Origin: Cognatitamlana onchidii
GTDB lineage: Bacteria; Bacteroidota; Bacteroidia; Flavobacteriales; Flavobacteriaceae
Length of the DNA stretch: 64,000 nucleotides
Direction: 5' to 3'
Assembly (NCBI RefSeq): GCF_004804355.1
Contig: NZ_SRWZ01000008.1
Span: 1 to 64,000, forward strand
The notes beneath the pieces were generated by a model. It did not search any database. It was not told where the DNA came from and was given only the letters and a program-made list of their open reading frames with translations. Shown piece after piece: positions 33,410 to 42,684 of the stretch (position 1 is its first letter; each line of letters opens with the position of its first letter). The translations under genes were made by a program, and so were the position numbers.

Positions 33410-35515
33410 CTATCTCACAAAAGCATTGGCCATTCCTCCATCTACATTAATAATATTCCCTGTAGACTTATCCAGTATTCCTACTAGAGAAAACACACCA
33501 TTAGCGATATCATCTGGAGTGATAATTTCATGGAGCAAGTTTCTCTTAGCATAAAACGCGGGTAATTCTTCAACCGTAATACCATTTGCCTTAGCTCTTC
33601 CTTCAGCCCAAGCGCCTTCCCATATTTTACTTCCTACAATAACACCGTCTGGGTTTACTGTATTTACTCGTACTTTATCTTTTGCTAATTCGGCAGCTAA
33701 TAAACGTACCATATGCTGCTGAGCTGCTTTTGCAGTTCCGTATGCAACATTGTTTGGTCCCGCTACTAAACCATTTTTACTAGCAATTGCAATATAATCA
33801 CCGCCTAAACCTTGCTTACGCACTATGGCTGCAAACTGCTTTGCCAAATCAAACTGTCCTTTTACTAAAATGTTTTGTAAAATATTCCAGTCTTTGTCAG
33901 TTGTATCTTCCAAAGGTTTAGAAATTGCTAATCCAGCACTATGCACTATAATGTCTACGCCCCCGAATTCTAAAACAGCTTTTTTGTAAGCGCTAGCTAT
34001 AGATTCTGTGCTCGTTACATCACATACTGCATATGTAGAAATGTCTCTCTTATATGTTGCATTGGCTTCGATTAATGCTTCTTCGTTAATATCTGTAAGC
34101 ACAACATTGGCCCCTTGAGCTGCTAATTTATCAGCAATAGCTTTACCAATTCCACCACCTGCTCCAGTAACTAAAGCTACTTTGCGAGACAACGGTAACT
34201 CTTTTGGCATACGCTGAAGCTTAGCTTCTTCCAACAACCAGTACTCAATATTAAATGCTTCTTGTCTTGGTAATGATGTGTAAGACGTAATAGCCTCAGC
34301 ACCACGCATTACATTAATTGCATTGATATAAAACTCACTAGCAACACGTGTAGTTTGCTTATTCTTTGCAAAACTAAACATACCAACCCCTGGGTAAATG
34401 ATTATTACAGGGTTTGCATCACGTATAGCAGGACTATTATCTACTTTACAAGTGTTATAATAATCTTCGTATTCTTTACGGTACGCTTCAAACGCTGGCT
34501 CTAATTTCTTTAAAATCGCATCAGCGTCCGACAAATCTTCATTTTTATCTAGATCTAATACAAGCGGTTGTATTTTTGTTCTTAAAAAGTGATCTGGACA
34601 GGATGTTCCTAAAGGCGCCAATCTCTCTAAATCATTACTATTAATATACTCCATAACAACATCTGTATCGGTAAAATGACCAATCATTCTGTTTTCTGAA
34701 GAGCATAAACCTCTTAACAAAGGCATTAACTGGGATGCTTTTTCTATGCGCTCTTCTTTTGGTAAGCTTTCTACTTTTTGGCCTCCAAATACAGGTCCTC
34801 CCGCTTGGATTTTTTTTGTAATATAGTCCGACGCCATTTCTATAACTTCCAAACTATTCATATAACACTCGTAAGATGTATCTCCCCAAGTGAACAATCC
34901 ATGACTTCCTAGAACAATACCTCTAATACCGGGGTTATCCGCCAAACATTTCTCTAACTGCAACCCTAAATCGAACCCTGGCTTTTGCCATGGTACCCAT
35001 CCCATAGTATCTCCCCAAATTTCTTTGGTAACTTTTTCACTATCCTCGGCAGCCGCAACAGCAATAAGCGCGTCTGGGTGCAAGTGATCTATATGGGCAA
35101 ATGGCAGTAAACCATGTAAGGGTGTATCAATAGAAGGAGCCTTACTATCTAAATCATAAATACAATGGTTAAAAAGACCAACCATACGATCCTCATCATG
35201 AAGCCCTTTGTAAACATTTTTTAGGTTGCGTAATCTTTCCGTGTATAAACCAGCAATGCCTGAACGTGTTAGTGTACCAATATCTCCTCCAGATCCTTTA
35301 ACCCACATTACTTCAACATCATTATTTGTTAAGGGATCCTTTTCGATAGTCTTACAACTCGTATTACCGCCTCCATAATTGGTAATTCTTAAATCTGCAC
35401 CTAAAATATTAGATCTGTACAAAAACAAATCCACTTGATTATCTCCCAAAGAAGCTGCCTTTTCTTCGTCCCACAAATAGTCGACGTATTTAAATTCTTT
35501 TGTAATGTTTTCCAT
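33410..35515 (-). CDS. Bifunctional rhamnulose-1-phosphate aldolase / lactaldehyde dehydrogenase (SDR)
   Basis: A 701-residue fusion from the ATG at 35515; an upstream ATG would add 34 residues (hydrophobic and unlike the family), so the shorter start is preferred. The N-terminal two thirds is a class II aldolase: ITNYGGGNTSCK, HIDHLHPDALIAVAA and GSHGLFTWG carry the metal site. The last third (from about residue 445) is an SDR with VTGAGGGIGKA and YGTAKAA. It splits rhamnulose-1-P to DHAP and L-lactaldehyde, and the SDR part oxidises or reduces lactaldehyde. It is the first gene of the rhamnose cluster and diverges from a GntR gene. Confidence 0.9.
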   Translation of the reverse strand: MENITKEFKYVDYLWDEEKAASLGDNQVDLFLYRSNILGADLRITNYGGGNTSCKTIEKDPLTNNDVEVMWVKGSGGDIGTLTRSGIAGLYTERLRNLKNVYKGLHDEDRMVGLFNHCIYDLDSKAPSIDTPLHGLLPFAHIDHLHPDALIAVAAAEDSEKVTKEIWGDTMGWVPWQKPGFDLGLQLEKCLADNPGIRGIVLGSHGLFTWGDTSYECYMNSLEVIEMASDYITKKIQAGGPVFGGQKVESLPKEERIEKASQLMPLLRGLCSSENRMIGHFTDTDVVMEYINSNDLERLAPLGTSCPDHFLRTKIQPLVLDLDKNEDLSDADAILKKLEPAFEAYRKEYEDYYNTCKVDNSPAIRDANPVIIIYPGVGMFSFAKNKQTTRVASEFYINAINVMRGAEAITSYTSLPRQEAFNIEYWLLEEAKLQRMPKELPLSRKVALVTGAGGGIGKAIADKLAAQGANVVLTDINEEALIEANATYKRDISTYAVCDVTSTESIASAYKKAVLEFGGVDIIVHSAGLAISKPLEDTTDKDWNILQNILVKGQFDLAKQFAAIVRKQGLGGDYIAIASKNGLVAGPNNVAYGTAKAAQQHMVRLLAAELAKDKVRVNTVNPDGVIVGSKIWEGAWAEGRAKANGITVEELPAFYAKRNLLHEIITPDDIANGVFSLVGILDKSTGNIINVDGGMANAFVR

Positions 35516-35624
35516 GTTTTCTGTTATATTAATATCCCAAAAATATATTAGACAAAAAACTTTTGTATCCTGTACTATACCGTTTAAGAAGGCTTTAAAA
35601 AAAAAATAGCTTTGCAATAGCTTT

Positions 35625-35649
35625 AAAACCCCATAAAGCCATGGGTTTT
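35625..35649. repeat. Hairpin AAAACCC / GGGTTTT in the rhamnose divergent region
   Basis: Seven-base arms (35625-35631 and 35643-35649), 110 bases upstream of the aldolase ATG, followed on the plus strand by T-runs. A CAAAAATA (minus-strand -7 box) is at 35538-35545. The rest of the 587-base divergent gap is AT-rich without further recognised sites. Confidence 0.3.
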
Positions 35650-36056
35650 TCTATTTTTTTACATCAGAAATGAAGCGATTTTTAAATTACAAAAACTTAT
35701 TTAAAACTGGGCATTCCTATCCATTTTTTTTCAGATTTATCTAGAACCTTCGTTCATACTTAAAAAAACACCTATATAGACAAATTGAGGCATCCTAACT
35801 ACAACAAATGAGATGAGAAAAATTTATTTAACCTAACCCAAGAAACATTATTAATACATTCCTATTTTACCTAAAATCATTTCTTAGACAATCCTAACTT
35901 TCAAAACGAAAGGCTCCCGTAAATTTATATTAAAATCGTATCTAAGTAACTCTTTTAGTACTTCTTGAGAAGATGTTTTGAAACGCATAAAAAGACTTCA
36001 AAAAACTATGTTCTTTTTAGATGATTTTTGTTTTTTTTTCCTTAATATTATCCCTA

Positions 36057-36064
36057 TATCTTTG
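36057..36064 (+). promoter_or_regulatory. -7 box of the rhamnose GntR gene
   Basis: TATCTTTG fits TAnnTTTG and ends 38 bases before the ATG at 36103. No TTG lies at the normal 19-base distance (nearest is 26 bases upstream), so the promoter may be weak or need an activator. Confidence 0.45.
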
Positions 36065-36102
36065 CAAGATAGAAACAGCTTACTCTCTTAAAGAAATGCG
36101 AT

Positions 36103-37149
36103 ATGGAAATGATGAAATTTATAAAGATTGATGAAAATTCAAGAGTTCCAAAATATCAACAAATAATTGATTCTATTATTCACAATATTTCTATTGGCAA
36201 TCTCACAATGGATCAAAAAATTCACTCCATTAACATGTTTAGTGAGGAATTTTATTTATCTAGAGATACGGTTGAGAAAGCGTATAGTATTCTTAAAGAA
36301 AGAAACATCATTACTTCTATACGTGGAAAAGGATTTTACATTTCAAGAACTCAATTAATCTCCAAGGTTAATATTTTGTTTCTTGTAAATAAATTGAGCT
36401 CCTACAAACTGCGAACTTATAATCATTTTATCAATAGCGTGGGGGCTAATTCTCATACAGATTTACGTATTTACCACTGCGATGAGACTTTGTTTTTAAA
36501 TTTATTGGATAAAAACAAATCTGCTTATGACTACTTTGTAATCATGCCCCATTTCAAAACCGAAGATTTAAAGCATGTTAGTTTTACCGATAAAGTAAAG
36601 AAAGCCATTAAGCAAATACCCTCTGAAAAACTGGTTATTTTAGACAATATCAAACCGAATATCGGGGAAACACTTGCAGAGATTTATCAAGATTTTGAAA
36701 ATGATATTTATAACGCTCTAAAAGAAGGGGTTTCCAAAATATTGAATTACAAAAAGGTCATACTAATTTATCCTGAAAAGGCAGTATATCCTTATCCGAG
36801 AAGAATTTTACATGGTTTTAGAAAATTCTGTGTAGAGTACAAATTAGATTTTGAAATTCTTGATAAGGTTTACGACGAAATGATTTTAAAAACTGGAGAT
36901 TTATTTATTACAATAGAAGAAGCCGATTTGGTAAACCTAGTAAAGCGTGTAAGAGAAGATGAATTTAAACTGGGAGAAGAGATTGGCATTATTTCTTATA
37001 ACGACACCCCGTTAAAGGAATTACTGGGTATAACAGTTATTTCTACAGATTTTAAGGTTATGGGTGAAACTGCAGCGAAAATGATACTAAACAAGTCTAA
37101 GGGCAAGGTAAAGGTTCCTTTTAATTTTATAGATAGAGATTCGCTTTAG
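36103..37149 (+). CDS. GntR-type regulator with sugar-binding domain (rhamnose cluster)
   Basis: A 348-residue regulator with a GntR winged helix at about residues 8-75 (RVPKYQQIIDSIIHNI, SRDTVEKAYSILKERNIITS) and a LacI/periplasmic-binding-like domain ending in IGIISYNDTPLKE and ITVISTDFKVMGETAAKMI. It is a clear paralogue of the xylose-operon regulator. Divergent to the rhamnose genes, it probably senses rhamnose or an intermediate and controls the cluster to its left. Confidence 0.88.
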   Translation: MEMMKFIKIDENSRVPKYQQIIDSIIHNISIGNLTMDQKIHSINMFSEEFYLSRDTVEKAYSILKERNIITSIRGKGFYISRTQLISKVNILFLVNKLSSYKLRTYNHFINSVGANSHTDLRIYHCDETLFLNLLDKNKSAYDYFVIMPHFKTEDLKHVSFTDKVKKAIKQIPSEKLVILDNIKPNIGETLAEIYQDFENDIYNALKEGVSKILNYKKVILIYPEKAVYPYPRRILHGFRKFCVEYKLDFEILDKVYDEMILKTGDLFITIEEADLVNLVKRVREDEFKLGEEIGIISYNDTPLKELLGITVISTDFKVMGETAAKMILNKSKGKVKVPFNFIDRDSL

Positions 37150-37216
37150 CAGTATGTGTTTGCTCCCTCGTTCATAATTTCCAAATAGCTCCAACATTAA
37201 ACCCTTGAAAAAGCCG

Positions 37217-37228
37217 CTTACATGTAAG
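37217..37228. repeat. Palindrome CTTACATGTAAG before ppx
   Basis: A perfect 12-base palindrome 35 bases before the ATG of the Ppx/GppA gene. Could be an operator; no regulator is assigned. Confidence 0.3.
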
Positions 37229-37262
37229 TCGTTTATTTTGAATAATTAAATTTTAATTGCAA

Positions 37263-38174
37263 ATGAAATTAGCTTCAGTAGATATTGGATCGAATGCCAT
37301 AAGGCTTCAAGTAGTAAGAGTATATGAAGACCAAAATTTGGTAAGTTTTAAGAACCTGCAATTGCTAAGGTTTCCTTTGCGCTTGGGTCATGACGTATTT
37401 TCCAAAGGAGAAATTTCTACTGCTACCAAGGAGAAGTTCATAAAATTAATGAGCACTTTTAAACATTTAATCGATCTTTACGAAGTTGAAGGTTATTATG
37501 CGGTAGCCACCTCAGCTATGCGGGAGGCTGCTAACGGAAATGAAATTAAACAGGCCATAAACAATACAGTAGGCCTAAAAATAGACATTATACCGGGTAA
37601 AAAAGAAGCCAGTATTTTAAACAAAGCTATTTTACCCACTTTAAGTGACAATAAGTATGTTCACATTGATGTAGGGGGAGGTAGTACAGAACTCAACCTG
37701 ATAGAAAATGGACGACTTGTTGCGAATCAATCCTTTAAAATTGGATCGGTGCGCCAGCTTTCCTCCACGGAAAGGGCGGAGGTTTTTAATGCCATAAGAG
37801 ACTGGTTGCGAGCAACGCCATTTTACAAATCAAAAAATATAATTGGTATAGGTACTGGTGGGAATATCAACCGCATGTACAAATTGGCCAATAAAGCATC
37901 GAATATGGCGATTTCGTATGTCGAGCTTAAAGCATTGCGGGCTTATGTAAAGGAATTTAGCTATGAAGAGCGCATGTCTATTCTTAAAATGAATCCGGAC
38001 AGGGCTGATGTAATTATACCGGCATCCGAAATATACCTCAAGGTGATGAAAGAAATGGGTAGCGATCAAATATTAGTTCCGAAAGTAGGTTTGAAAGATG
38101 GATTGGTTTACGAGCTGTATGAACAAAATACTAAACGCAACTTAAACAAAATTGAATATATTGGCTACCAGTAG
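37263..38174 (+). CDS. Ppx/GppA family phosphatase
   Basis: A 303-residue phosphatase of the exopolyphosphatase/guanosine-pentaphosphatase family (ASKHA fold), starting at the ATG at 37263 (a TTG two codons earlier is less likely). Motifs: DIGSNAIRLQVV in the phosphate-1 loop, TSAMREAANG, KKEASILN, DVGGGSTELNL in phosphate-2 and GTGGNINRM near residue 200. It hydrolyses polyphosphate or pppGpp. It stands alone right of the rhamnose regulator and is probably core genome rather than part of the sugar cluster. Confidence 0.88.
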   Translation: MKLASVDIGSNAIRLQVVRVYEDQNLVSFKNLQLLRFPLRLGHDVFSKGEISTATKEKFIKLMSTFKHLIDLYEVEGYYAVATSAMREAANGNEIKQAINNTVGLKIDIIPGKKEASILNKAILPTLSDNKYVHIDVGGGSTELNLIENGRLVANQSFKIGSVRQLSSTERAEVFNAIRDWLRATPFYKSKNIIGIGTGGNINRMYKLANKASNMAISYVELKALRAYVKEFSYEERMSILKMNPDRADVIIPASEIYLKVMKEMGSDQILVPKVGLKDGLVYELYEQNTKRNLNKIEYIGYQ

Positions 38175-38218
38175 CCTGCAAAAAAAAATGAAAATTTCGC
38201 TTATTAGTTAGAACTTGT

Positions 38219-38392
38219 CTAAGTGTACATTTGAATACTAGAAGGTATTTTTACTTTTATCTCCTTATCTGGTTTCGTTAGTTTTCCTGTTCCTTTTTCT
38301 ATCTTAAACACGACGACATCATTAGAAAATTGATTATCCACTAAGAGAAAGTCGCCAGATGGAGATCTTCCATAAAAACACAAAGAATAGCT
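38219..38392 (-). pseudogene. Lactonase-family beta-propeller remnant (6-phosphogluconolactonase type), 3' end only
   Basis: Between ppx and the PUL the minus strand carries about 55 codons that read like the last blade of a Pgl/lactonase (PF10282) protein: GRSPSGDFLLVDNQFSNDVV, then KGTGKLTKPDKEIKV, ending in a stop at 38219. Upstream the frame is closed by a TGA at about 38393-38395, and no start codon is in place. Lactonases of this type are frequent sugar-acid enzymes in Bacteroidota PULs, so this may be a PUL gene lost by deletion at the locus border. Confidence 0.65.
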
Positions 38393-38420
38393 TCATTTTA
38401 AATAAGGTTTGTTCTTAGAA

Positions 38421-40907
38421 TTATTTACTATAGTCCTTGTAGTATGACTTTACAGAATTTGTGGTAACATCCTCATTTTTATATGATAGTTTTTCGCCCT
38501 CTCCTATATAAATACTTTTTAACGTCTCATCTTCATTTAAGGTGATTATCGCAAAAGTGCCTTCAAAATGAATACCTAATGCTTCATTAATAAAAATGTC
38601 ATTTTTAGACTGTGTAATCACATACTGAATTAAAGTTTCGGAAGGTGTTTTACTCACAACTTTTAATCCTTTGTATAATCCGCTCTGCTCAATTTTAGTA
38701 ACTGATTGTATTGATGGCGTTTCTGTTTCATTGTAGGGTTCAAAAACCACTACGAATGGGTTCTTCCATGCTTCGCCTTTTTTTCTAATAACTAAGGTTG
38801 GTGTAGCTAAACTGTCATAGGGCTCAGGAGACTCGAAAGTTGTTGGAGCTTTTACTTTGGTATAAGTTCTGTTTTCAAAACCTGGAATATATAACTGCAT
38901 AAAAACAGCGCCTTGTTCTAATTTTTTTGTATGAAATGTAGCATTAACATCACCCGTATACGATTTTGAAGTATTTACATCTTCGAAGAAATGCCATCCT
39001 GGATGCCTATAAACTTTATTACGCTTCCAAGGCCCATCTGCATTGGCCATATACCTATCAGGAGTTTCTTGAAAGTCTAAATCCTTGTTTTCAAAAGTGA
39101 GCTTATCTCCGATATTATGATATAAGTAGTCGTGGTATTGATTTGGTAGTCTGGATTTTGAACGAAACACGTCCACATAGTAGCCCGTTGTTGGCGAGGT
39201 TCTGATTAAAGCCAAGGTTCGTTCTTGTTTGGCTTCGGCCTTATCCCCTTTATCATCTTCAAAACTGGTTAAACTAAAAGAATGATTGGGAGACACCCCT
39301 GTTTTACCCACTTCGGGTTCCATGGAAATCAATTGAATTTTATTAATTTCTAAATCAACCCATCCGCCTTCACCTCGAGAACTCCCGTTTACGATAACCG
39401 TATTGTGAGCAGCAAAAATTCGGGAGTAGTTTTCATGAAGATCCACACCATAGCGATTTCGGCCATTATCTACTCCTAAAACTTGCCCTTCCCCGTATAA
39501 TTCAATATTCATACCTTCCGCATGTCCATGTACCATGTGCGCACCACCAACGAAACCCATTAAACCATCCTTTGGATTGTCTGTACTACTTAAATTACGC
39601 TGTAAAACAATACCAGCGTGATAAACTCTGTCAGTCTGAGACAAGTCTACATTTGTTGATGCATTTTCAAAACTACCATCATACCACAATAAAGCCTCAG
39701 TCCCTTCTCGTTTGTATTTCCCTTTACTAATGGCCCTGTTAATAAGTGGTGCAAATTTATTTTGAATTTCGGTTAGCCCATCCATCTTAGCCAAGGTGTA
39801 TGCATCATCATAAGCTTCATAAGGCACATGCGCATGCCTGTGTCCATCCCCCCAACGCACAATTTCATTGTTCGGATATACAAAATAATCTAGTCGAGGT
39901 AGCGCATGTAATACATTGGAGTACTTTTTTCCCAATTTTAAAGACGGATTGTATTTATTCAATATCAACATCAATCTTGCTAAAATGGATGTTGTGTGAT
40001 TTAAATATTGGGAGGTTTCTGGCCAGATATCCCCTTCATTTTTATAATTTTTAACCATAATATTTAAGGCGTCTTGGTTGTCTGTACTTTCGGTAAAAAA
40101 ATAAGACAACCATTTTTCTCGCTCCGGTTCATCATCCATAGCCAAGGCATTATAAACCAAACTTGGTGCTTCTAAAACACAGTGATTTGAACCTGTTTGC
40201 CCATAATTAACCGTAATATTTGCATAAGCTTTAAACACATTTTGAGCATCATCAAAAGGAAAATTGACTTTTTCGTTTTTAATAATATCTAAAGCTTTTC
40301 CCCCTTTTTTGAGATAAGGATGAATAAAATCATAAACTAATGGTAGTCTATACCCAATAACACGTACTTCTCGAAAGCCGTCATATGGAAATAACCAACC
40401 CCCTCTGCCCCTCCAAGTAGATACCTCCAATTGTTGTACGGATTTTAAAAATGAATATAAAATACTACTTGCCATGTAAGCATATTTCTCATCTTGAGTT
40501 AGGTAGTACATGGTACCACAATCTAATGCCACTTGTAGATGCGTAATTAAAAGTTCGGCAGGTTTCCAATCTTCATCAGTTGCATTATCCAAATTTTCTT
40601 GAACTCCATTCCTTACATGGGTTGTTTTAAAAAATGGCGGAAAATGGTTTTGTCGTTTTTTAGACCAGTCAAAAGGTAATTGTTTGATGTATACCGAAGG
40701 GTCTTTATAAAATTTATTAACCTCAGCATCCGTGGTAAGTTTTAGCGTATCATAAATGTGTTTAGCCCATGGTTGGGTATTTATTTTTTCAAGGATTTGA
40801 TTACGTTCACTAGATTTTACGAAAATAAAAGGACGCTCTAATTCCTGCCCCTGCATTGGACCAGCTATAAATAGGATTACAAACAAAAAAGTGATTTTTA
40901 TTTTCAT
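38421..40907 (-). CDS. Heparinase II/III-like polysaccharide lyase (possible ulvan lyase)
   Basis: An 828-residue secreted protein with a signal peptide (FVILFIAGPMQG) and no lipobox. It has the lyase layout of an alpha/alpha toroid (about residues 60-390) and a beta-sheet part. Candidate catalytic sites are the Asn-His of SNHCVLEAPSL, and the heparinase II/III-type HGHAEGMNIELYGEGQ followed by VDNGRNRYG. Such enzymes cut uronic-acid-containing chains by beta-elimination. A PL40-type ulvan lyase in Formosa agariphila has this size and context as far as I recall. It is last in the PUL run and overlaps the DUF1961 gene by four bases. Confidence 0.72.
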   Translation of the reverse strand: MKIKITFLFVILFIAGPMQGQELERPFIFVKSSERNQILEKINTQPWAKHIYDTLKLTTDAEVNKFYKDPSVYIKQLPFDWSKKRQNHFPPFFKTTHVRNGVQENLDNATDEDWKPAELLITHLQVALDCGTMYYLTQDEKYAYMASSILYSFLKSVQQLEVSTWRGRGGWLFPYDGFREVRVIGYRLPLVYDFIHPYLKKGGKALDIIKNEKVNFPFDDAQNVFKAYANITVNYGQTGSNHCVLEAPSLVYNALAMDDEPEREKWLSYFFTESTDNQDALNIMVKNYKNEGDIWPETSQYLNHTTSILARLMLILNKYNPSLKLGKKYSNVLHALPRLDYFVYPNNEIVRWGDGHRHAHVPYEAYDDAYTLAKMDGLTEIQNKFAPLINRAISKGKYKREGTEALLWYDGSFENASTNVDLSQTDRVYHAGIVLQRNLSSTDNPKDGLMGFVGGAHMVHGHAEGMNIELYGEGQVLGVDNGRNRYGVDLHENYSRIFAAHNTVIVNGSSRGEGGWVDLEINKIQLISMEPEVGKTGVSPNHSFSLTSFEDDKGDKAEAKQERTLALIRTSPTTGYYVDVFRSKSRLPNQYHDYLYHNIGDKLTFENKDLDFQETPDRYMANADGPWKRNKVYRHPGWHFFEDVNTSKSYTGDVNATFHTKKLEQGAVFMQLYIPGFENRTYTKVKAPTTFESPEPYDSLATPTLVIRKKGEAWKNPFVVVFEPYNETETPSIQSVTKIEQSGLYKGLKVVSKTPSETLIQYVITQSKNDIFINEALGIHFEGTFAIITLNEDETLKSIYIGEGEKLSYKNEDVTTNSVKSYYKDYSK

Positions 40908-41701
40908 TTTTTGTAAATTTTAAAATTCTTATAAATTGAAGAACGCGTATACATTTGGCGTAAACCTATTCTACCAGATTCAATTGGAGCAATATTTGAA
41001 ATATCCCATTCAAAATACTCTACTTGATCTTCATGCTCCATTTTAAAACTTAATTTTTCTGCAGTTTTTACGGCCGTGATATGATAGGTTTTCCCCGTTT
41101 CAAAAAGCCCTTGCATATCATATGAAGGTTTAACTATGATACTATTGAAGGGCTTATCATCTGGTTTTGGGTAGCGACGCGCGCGAACATAATGCAAACC
41201 ATCTCCTTTATTGCCAAAAGCCGAATAACTGATATGAAAGGCATTCATATTTTCAAAATAAATTTTCATCGCAGGAATTTCGCGTAAGTTTTTCCATTTC
41301 GAAATATCTTTTTGATAGACACCTTCTTCATCACCCGTGGCTTGAATATAAAGAATATTAACGCATCTTACCTCATTATCAGTCTTTGTATAATCGTATT
41401 CTATTTTAATATCTCCTGAAAATGATTCTTTTGTCCACAAAACAGCATGATGTGCATCGTTCTTATATTCTGATCCTGCTCTAAAATGCATACCATCTTT
41501 TGAATTTTCTACTGTTGCAATTAGTCCATCTAGAGTCCAACGTTTTGTCCAGTCTGATGTACAATCATCTTCAAAAACTAAATCCCATTGACTCCTTGTA
41601 CTAATTACATCAGAACTAAGCCGTTCGCTTTGAGCACAAGTATTAATGTAATTACATAGGATAAAAAATATTACAAGATAATTCATTGTTAGCCCATTCA
41701 A
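40904..41701 (-). CDS. Secreted DUF1961 protein
   Basis: A 265-residue exported protein of the DUF1961 family (concanavalin-like jelly roll expected). Signal peptide about residues 6-24 (NYLVIFFILCNYINTCAQ); an ATG five codons in (41686) is an equally good start. Seen are WDLVFEDDCTSDWTKRW and GRIGLRQMYTRSSIYKNFKIYKK. DUF1961 proteins occur beside lyases in PULs and may bind or cut polysaccharide; the true role is unknown. Its end overlaps the lyase start by four bases, so the pair is co-translated. A 170-base gap without a gene separates it from rhaD. Confidence 0.75.
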   Translation of the reverse strand: MNGLTMNYLVIFFILCNYINTCAQSERLSSDVISTRSQWDLVFEDDCTSDWTKRWTLDGLIATVENSKDGMHFRAGSEYKNDAHHAVLWTKESFSGDIKIEYDYTKTDNEVRCVNILYIQATGDEEGVYQKDISKWKNLREIPAMKIYFENMNAFHISYSAFGNKGDGLHYVRARRYPKPDDKPFNSIIVKPSYDMQGLFETGKTYHITAVKTAEKLSFKMEHEDQVEYFEWDISNIAPIESGRIGLRQMYTRSSIYKNFKIYKK

Positions 41702-41871
41702 TTAAAAAAGTCTTAGTACTATTTCTCCCTTCCCATAAATCCAGAAAAGTTCATTTCTTTTTATTGAGGTTCAGTTTTGCTTGGTTAAACAACCTAATTC
41801 CAATGAATCGATTTTCTTATCAAAAAACATTCAGCAACAAGAAAAACAAGCTACCTATAAAAATTGGCATG

Positions 41872-42666
41872 TTAAATAAACTGTTCCAATTCTTTTAACT
41901 GGTCATCGGAAAGCCCACTAGGTTTAAAACCTGCCGACCAACACATCATTAAAAGCTTAGCCCCTTTATTGGCTACATCCAAAAAGTCCCATGCTTTTTC
42001 AACATCTGGTGCGGCTGCTGTAGCACCATGCTTTTCCCATAAAGATACGTTTCTTTTTTTAAACGCTTCAATAGTTACTTTAGCTAAATCTGAAGTACTT
42101 GATAAAGCGTAAGGGGTACAATGAATGCCTTTTGGAACGAATACCTTAACCTCTGGACACATCATCCAAACTTGTCTATTCAATTCTTCTTCATTGTTGA
42201 ATAATTCATGGTGACTCAAACATATTAATTCTAGCGGATGTGTATGAACCACTGCTAAGTTTTCTGGTTGGTGAATTGAATTAAACAGATGAATGCTTGC
42301 ATGTGATATCAATTCACAGGTTGGAGCAAAACCATGCTGTTTTCCTCCCCATATTATAGAATAGGCATTTGCTTTTTCGTTAATTCGAAGTATACAAGAA
42401 ACCTCTTCAATTTTATCAACAAGATCTCTTAAATAACATCCTGTTCCTGTTATATAAATCACAAACCCTCCCATACCTCCTGGGAAGCTGAATGGGACTT
42501 CTTCTCCAATATCCAAAACTTCTTCTTTTGAAAAAAAAGAAGTCAAATTCATAGAAATATTTCCTGCATTTCGCTCTGCCCATTCGCGTTGCCATAAATA
42601 GCCTGCAACTTTAGACACCTTTTTTAATTCATTCTCAACCTGTATGGGCAGCTTTATAGCGTGCAT
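41872..42666 (-). CDS. rhaD: Rhamnulose-1-phosphate aldolase
   Basis: A 264-residue cytoplasmic class II aldolase close to E. coli RhaD (274 residues). Features: RNAGNISMNL for phosphate binding, FPGGMGGFVIYITGTG, the zinc-binding HTHPLEL pair near residue 142, and the third His in WEKHGATAAA. It splits L-rhamnulose-1-phosphate to DHAP and L-lactaldehyde. It lies inside the PUL between sulfatase and DUF1961 genes, separate from the chromosomal rhamnose cluster that already has a fused aldolase, so its expression is likely tied to polysaccharide uptake. Confidence 0.9.
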   Translation of the reverse strand: MHAIKLPIQVENELKKVSKVAGYLWQREWAERNAGNISMNLTSFFSKEEVLDIGEEVPFSFPGGMGGFVIYITGTGCYLRDLVDKIEEVSCILRINEKANAYSIIWGGKQHGFAPTCELISHASIHLFNSIHQPENLAVVHTHPLELICLSHHELFNNEEELNRQVWMMCPEVKVFVPKGIHCTPYALSSTSDLAKVTIEAFKKRNVSLWEKHGATAAAPDVEKAWDFLDVANKGAKLLMMCWSAGFKPSGLSDDQLKELEQFI

Positions 42667-42684
42667 AACTGTTTATTAATGTTG

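Noticed and set aside
35516-35617. N-terminal extension of the fused aldolase (34 residues)
   Set aside because: Hydrophobic, low-complexity, unlike the family's start; the ATG at 35515 leads straight into the conserved N-terminus.
41686-41898. A 70-codon plus-strand frame in the 170-base gap between rhaD and the DUF1961 gene
   Set aside because: Low-complexity, AT-rich peptide that overlaps the start of one gene and the end of the other; no family or ribosome-binding context.
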